Assembly: GCF_042666235.1 (NCBI RefSeq) | Contig: NZ_JBHTFQ010000003.1 | Span: 186,001-250,000, forward strand | DNA length: 64,000 nucleotides | Source of the DNA: Halodurantibacterium daqingensis | Lineage (GTDB): Bacteria > Pseudomonadota > Alphaproteobacteria > Rhodobacterales > Rhodobacteraceae | Direction: 5' to 3' | Part shown: positions 61,097-64,000 of the stretch, piece by piece | Layout of the letters: every line of letters starts with the position of its first letter | How positions within the stretch are numbered: the stretch's first letter is position 1 | Program-made: the position numbers and the translations under genes | Notes under the pieces: generated by a model | The model's database searches: none | Told to the model about the DNA's origin: nothing | Seen by the model: only the letters and a program-made list of their open reading frames with translations

Positions 61097-61729
61097 ATGA
61101 GAGACCCGATCGACACCTACATGAACACGCTCGTCCCCATGGTGGTCGAGCAGACGAGCCGCGGCGAGCGCGCCTATGACATCTTCTCGCGCCTTCTGAA
61201 GGAGCGGATCATTTTCCTGTCGGGCCCGGTGCATGACGGGATGTCGTCACTGATCGTGGCGCAGCTTCTGCACCTCGAGGCCGAGAATCCGTCCAAGGAG
61301 ATCTCGATGTATATCAACAGCCCCGGCGGTGTCGTGACCTCGGGCCTGTCGATCTATGACACGATGCAGTATATCCGCCCGAAGGTTTCGACCCTCGTGG
61401 TCGGGCAGGCGGCGTCGATGGGTTCGCTTCTGCTGGCGGCAGGTGAAAAGGGCATGCGCTTTTCGCTGCCCAACAGCCGGATCATGGTGCACCAGCCCTC
61501 GGGCGGTTTCCAGGGCCAGGCGACCGACATCGCGCTGCATGCCAAGGAGATTCTCGAGCTCAAGGAGCGGCTGAACAGGATCTACGTGAAGCACACCGGT
61601 CAGCCGCTGGAAAAGGTCGAGGACGCGCTGGAACGGGACAACTTCATGACCGCGGAAAAGGCCAAGGAATGGGGCCTGATCGACGAGATCGTCGAGAGCC
61701 GGGGCAAAATGGACGACACGTCAAAGTGA
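61097..61729 (+). CDS. clpP: ATP-dependent Clp protease proteolytic subunit
   Basis: Serine protease forming the tetradecameric barrel of ClpXP/ClpAP, 210 residues with ATG at 61097. The catalytic triad is visible: S107 in VGQAASMGSLLL, H132 in RIMVHQPSGG, D181 in ALERDNFMTAEKA. The N-terminal MRDPIDTYMNTLVPMVVEQT is typical of alphaproteobacteria. clpX follows 141 nt later, the usual order. The upstream 138 nt contain TTGCAG and TAAGAC with 17 nt spacing, a plausible but weak promoter. Confidence 0.98.
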   Translation: MRDPIDTYMNTLVPMVVEQTSRGERAYDIFSRLLKERIIFLSGPVHDGMSSLIVAQLLHLEAENPSKEISMYINSPGGVVTSGLSIYDTMQYIRPKVSTLVVGQAASMGSLLLAAGEKGMRFSLPNSRIMVHQPSGGFQGQATDIALHAKEILELKERLNRIYVKHTGQPLEKVEDALERDNFMTAEKAKEWGLIDEIVESRGKMDDTSK

Positions 61730-61870
61730 TAGCGGCGACTGTGGCGGATGTGCCGCAGAGACCAATTTGGCGTTGTGAACAACGGGGGGCTGCCCTAGTC
61801 TTTAGGGAAGGGCAGTCCGAAGACGGCCTCCGGGCCCCCGACGGCGAAAGACGAGCCGCAGAGGTAACAC

Positions 61871-63136
61871 ATGGCGAACAATTCCGGCAGCGACAGCAAG
61901 AATACCCTCTACTGCTCCTTCTGCGGCAAAAGCCAGCATGAGGTGCGCAAGCTGATCGCGGGGCCGACCGTGTTCATCTGTGATGAATGCGTCGAACTGT
62001 GCATGGACATCATTCGGGAGGAGACCAAGACCTCTGGCCTGAAGGCGACCGACGGAGTTCCGACCCCGCGTGACATCTGCAAGGTTCTTGATGACTATGT
62101 GATCGGTCAGGCCCACGCCAAGCGGGTGCTGTCGGTTGCGGTCCACAACCACTACAAGCGGCTCAATCACTCCGGCAAGTCCGGCGATATCGAGCTTTCC
62201 AAGTCGAACATCCTGCTGATCGGGCCCACCGGCTGCGGCAAGACGCTGCTCGCGCAGACGCTGGCACGGATCCTTGACGTGCCCTTCACGATGGCCGACG
62301 CAACAACGCTGACCGAGGCCGGGTATGTGGGCGAGGATGTGGAAAACATCATCCTCAAGCTGCTTCAGGCCAGCGAATACAACGTCGAACGTGCGCAGCG
62401 CGGCATCGTCTATATCGACGAGGTCGACAAGATCACTCGCAAGTCCGACAATCCGTCGATCACCCGCGACGTGTCGGGCGAGGGCGTGCAGCAGGCGCTT
62501 CTGAAGATCATGGAGGGCACGGTTGCCTCGGTGCCACCGCAGGGCGGGCGCAAGCATCCGCAGCAGGAGTTCCTGCAGGTCGATACGACGAATATCCTTT
62601 TCATCTGCGGCGGCGCCTTCGCGGGGCTCGAGCGGATCATCGGCCAGCGCAACAAGGGCTCGGCCATGGGCTTTGGCGCGGACGTCAAGGACAAGGACAG
62701 CCGCGGCGTGGGCGAGCTTTTCAAGGAACTGGAGCCCGAGGATCTGCTCAAGTTCGGCCTGATCCCGGAATTCGTCGGACGTCTGCCGGTGATCGCGACG
62801 CTGACCGACCTTGATGAGGATGCGCTCGTCACCATCCTGACCGAGCCGAAGAATGCGCTGGTCAAGCAGTATCAGCGCCTGTTCGATATCGAAGGGGTAA
62901 AGCTCACCTTCACCGATGACGCGCTACGCGCAATCGCCAAGCGCGCGATCAAGCGCAAGACTGGCGCGCGGGGGCTGCGGTCAATCATGGAGGACATCCT
63001 GCTGGACACCATGTTCGAGCTGCCCGGCATGGACAGCGTCGAAGAAGTTGTCGTGAACGAGGAGGCCGTGAACTCCGAGGTCAAGCCGCTTCTGATCTAT
63101 GCCGAGCGCAAGGGTGAGCCTGCAACGGCGGGCTGA
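61871..63136 (+). CDS. clpX: ATP-dependent Clp protease ATP-binding subunit ClpX
   Basis: AAA+ unfoldase that feeds ClpP; in Alphaproteobacteria it degrades the cell-cycle regulator CtrA. The 421-residue protein has the N-terminal zinc-binding domain with C15, C18, C37 and C40 (YCSFCGKSQ, FICDECVE), Walker A LIGPTGCGKTLLAQT, Walker B IVYIDEVDKITRK, the pore loop GYVGEDVEN and the IGF-type loop at VIGQRNK-like IIGQRNKGSAMGFGAD. It starts at ATG 61871 with GAGG upstream and ends before a strong terminator. Confidence 0.98.
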   Translation: MANNSGSDSKNTLYCSFCGKSQHEVRKLIAGPTVFICDECVELCMDIIREETKTSGLKATDGVPTPRDICKVLDDYVIGQAHAKRVLSVAVHNHYKRLNHSGKSGDIELSKSNILLIGPTGCGKTLLAQTLARILDVPFTMADATTLTEAGYVGEDVENIILKLLQASEYNVERAQRGIVYIDEVDKITRKSDNPSITRDVSGEGVQQALLKIMEGTVASVPPQGGRKHPQQEFLQVDTTNILFICGGAFAGLERIIGQRNKGSAMGFGADVKDKDSRGVGELFKELEPEDLLKFGLIPEFVGRLPVIATLTDLDEDALVTILTEPKNALVKQYQRLFDIEGVKLTFTDDALRAIAKRAIKRKTGARGLRSIMEDILLDTMFELPGMDSVEEVVVNEEAVNSEVKPLLIYAERKGEPATAG

Positions 63137-63142
63137 GATTTC

Positions 63143-63170
63143 GGGCGGCAGACAAGATCTGCCGCCCTTT
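63143..63170 (+). terminator. Rho-independent terminator of clpX
   Basis: A perfect 10-bp stem, GGGCGGCAGA (63143-63152) and TCTGCCGCCC (63158-63167), with a 5-nt loop, followed by TTTGTCTTT. It begins 6 nt after the clpX stop. Confidence 0.9.
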
Positions 63171-63251
63171 GTCTTTCCGCAATTCGCTGGACCTCGCTTC
63201 GCTCCTCGGTCATATGAAAGCGGCGCGGCCGCGCGTTATCCGGAGGCTTTC

Positions 63252-63626
63252 ATGCAGTTTCTCAAGCGACTCCTCACGTGGTGGAACAGCCAGACGCTGG
63301 GGACACAGATCTTCACCTGGCGCAACGGTATCCGCGTGGGCGAGGATGAGCAGGGCAATATCTTCTATCGTAATGCCGATGGCACCAAGCGCTGGGTGAT
63401 CTACAACGGCGAATCCGAGGCAAGCCGGGTGTCGCCCGACTGGCACGGATGGCTGCATCACACCTGGGATGAGCCGCCGACCGAGGCGCCACTGGTCCAC
63501 AAGCCCTGGCAGAAGCCGCATCAGGAAAACCTGACCGGATCGGCCGATGCCTATGCGCCCTCGGGCTCGATCCGCCGCGCTGCGCCGGAACCGCGCCGGG
63601 ATTACGAGGCCTGGCAGCCGGAGTAG
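63252..63626 (+). CDS. NADH:ubiquinone oxidoreductase subunit NDUFA12
   Basis: A 124-residue accessory subunit of complex I (B17.2/NDUFA12 family), found in mitochondria and Alphaproteobacteria. The family core is QIFTWRNGIRVGEDEQGNIF, followed by RNADGTKRWVIYNGESEASR and PDWHGWLHHTWDEPPTE, the diagnostic W-H-G-W-L-H segment. The Pro-rich C-terminus is normal. ATG at 63252 begins MQFLKRLLTWWNSQTLGTQI. The gene lies apart from the main nuo operon, as usual, and directly precedes the DUF2155 gene (4-nt gap). Confidence 0.95.
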   Translation: MQFLKRLLTWWNSQTLGTQIFTWRNGIRVGEDEQGNIFYRNADGTKRWVIYNGESEASRVSPDWHGWLHHTWDEPPTEAPLVHKPWQKPHQENLTGSADAYAPSGSIRRAAPEPRRDYEAWQPE

Positions 63627-63630
63627 AGGA

Positions 63631-64000
63631 ATGACCCGTGCCCGTCTTGCCCGCGCCATTGCGCTGAGCCTGGCGCTCTGTGCCAGCAGCGGCGCGGCTG
63701 CACAAGAGGTCCTGCCGGGCCAGGGGGCGGTTGTCCGCTGGCTTGACAAGGTCTCGGGTGCGGCGGTCGATGTTGAACTGCAACCCGGAATCGAGGCGAC
63801 GCAGGGCCGTCTCATCATCCTTCTGACCGAATGCCGCTATCCGGCCGAGGATCCTTCCTCGAATGCCTTCGCCTATCTGACGGTCTATGATCAGCTCTAT
63901 CCCGATGCGGCAGTTTTCGAGGGCTGGATGATCGCGGACAGCCCGGCGCTCAATGCGATGGATCATTCGCGCTACGACCTCTGGCTGTTGCGCTGTATCA
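63631..64000 (+). CDS. DUF2155 domain protein, 5' part (cut by window edge)
   Basis: The frame starts with ATG at 63631, GAGG upstream, and runs off the window. It has a signal peptide (RARLARAIALSLALCASSG, cleavage near AAAQ). The mature part reads VVRWLDKVSGAAVDVELQPG and IILLTECRYPAEDPSSNAFA, the DUF2155 core, with LYPDAAVFEGWMIADSPALN and RYDLWLLRC before the edge. The family is periplasmic, of unknown function, and usually follows NDUFA12 in Rhodobacterales. About 123 codons are visible. Confidence 0.85.
   Translation, partial: MTRARLARAIALSLALCASSGAAAQEVLPGQGAVVRWLDKVSGAAVDVELQPGIEATQGRLIILLTECRYPAEDPSSNAFAYLTVYDQLYPDAAVFEGWMIADSPALNAMDHSRYDLWLLRCI

Overview
The window looks like a chromosomal segment of an alphaproteobacterium of the Rhodobacteraceae/Paracoccaceae type. 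The DNA is GC-rich with strong GC bias at third codon positions. It carries the alphaproteobacterial cell-cycle regulator GcrA, MmcB, a complex I NDUFA12-type subunit next to a DUF2155 protein, and a tRNA-His that lacks an encoded G-1 and has A73. Genus cannot be fixed from the sequence alone.

Layout. 0-4.8 kb: a minus-strand operon dacA-tmk-holB-tatD-MBL hydrolase-AEC transporter (the last cut by the window edge). 5.0-7.4 kb: tRNA-Ser(UGA), a MipA-like outer-membrane protein and two gene-poor GC-rich stretches. 7.4-12.4 kb: ychF, trpA, an FMN-dependent lactate/2-hydroxyacid dehydrogenase, an ABC-2 permease and gcrA. 13-18.2 kb (minus strand): an AsmA-like protein, otsB-otsA for trehalose, and rplY. 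18.3-20.6 kb: argD-argF behind an arginine-rich mini-ORF and a strong hairpin. 20.6-27.4 kb: hrpB, a DUF3108 protein, meaB, rpmB, a small Cys protein plus PCu(A)C copper chaperone, a sirtuin and a secreted Cys protein. 27.6-39 kb: lepA, glyA, nadK, a sigma54-type response regulator with an Hpt partner, prpE and argS. 39-44.9 kb: SPOR protein-nagZ-scpA-scpB, a 54-residue basic protein, rmuC and yjbQ. 45-54.1 kb: nrdR-ribD and ribE-ribB-ribH-nusB, split by three inverted capsule-export genes (kpsC, a Wza/KpsD-like lipoprotein, kpsS). 54.2-57.8 kb: a small membrane protein, a LysR regulator, a DUF481 porin-like protein, mmcB, a small conserved protein and tRNA-His. 58.0-58.5 kb: an internally deleted IS66-family element with intact ends and an 8-bp target duplication. 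58.7-64 kb: dusA, an iolG-like dehydrogenase, clpP, clpX, NDUFA12 and a truncated DUF2155 gene.

Most of the window is housekeeping: DNA replication and segregation (holB, tmk, scpAB), translation (rplY, rpmB, lepA, argS), riboflavin, arginine and one-carbon metabolism, and proteolysis (clpPX). Genes are packed with many 1-4 bp start/stop overlaps and three convergent pairs whose stop codons overlap or abut. I see no prophage, CRISPR array or defence island. The least expected items are the possible arginine attenuator before argDF, the IS66-derived mini-element, a perfect inverted repeat between kpsS and ribE, the split rib cluster, and a sigma54-type regulator with an altered GAFTGA loop.
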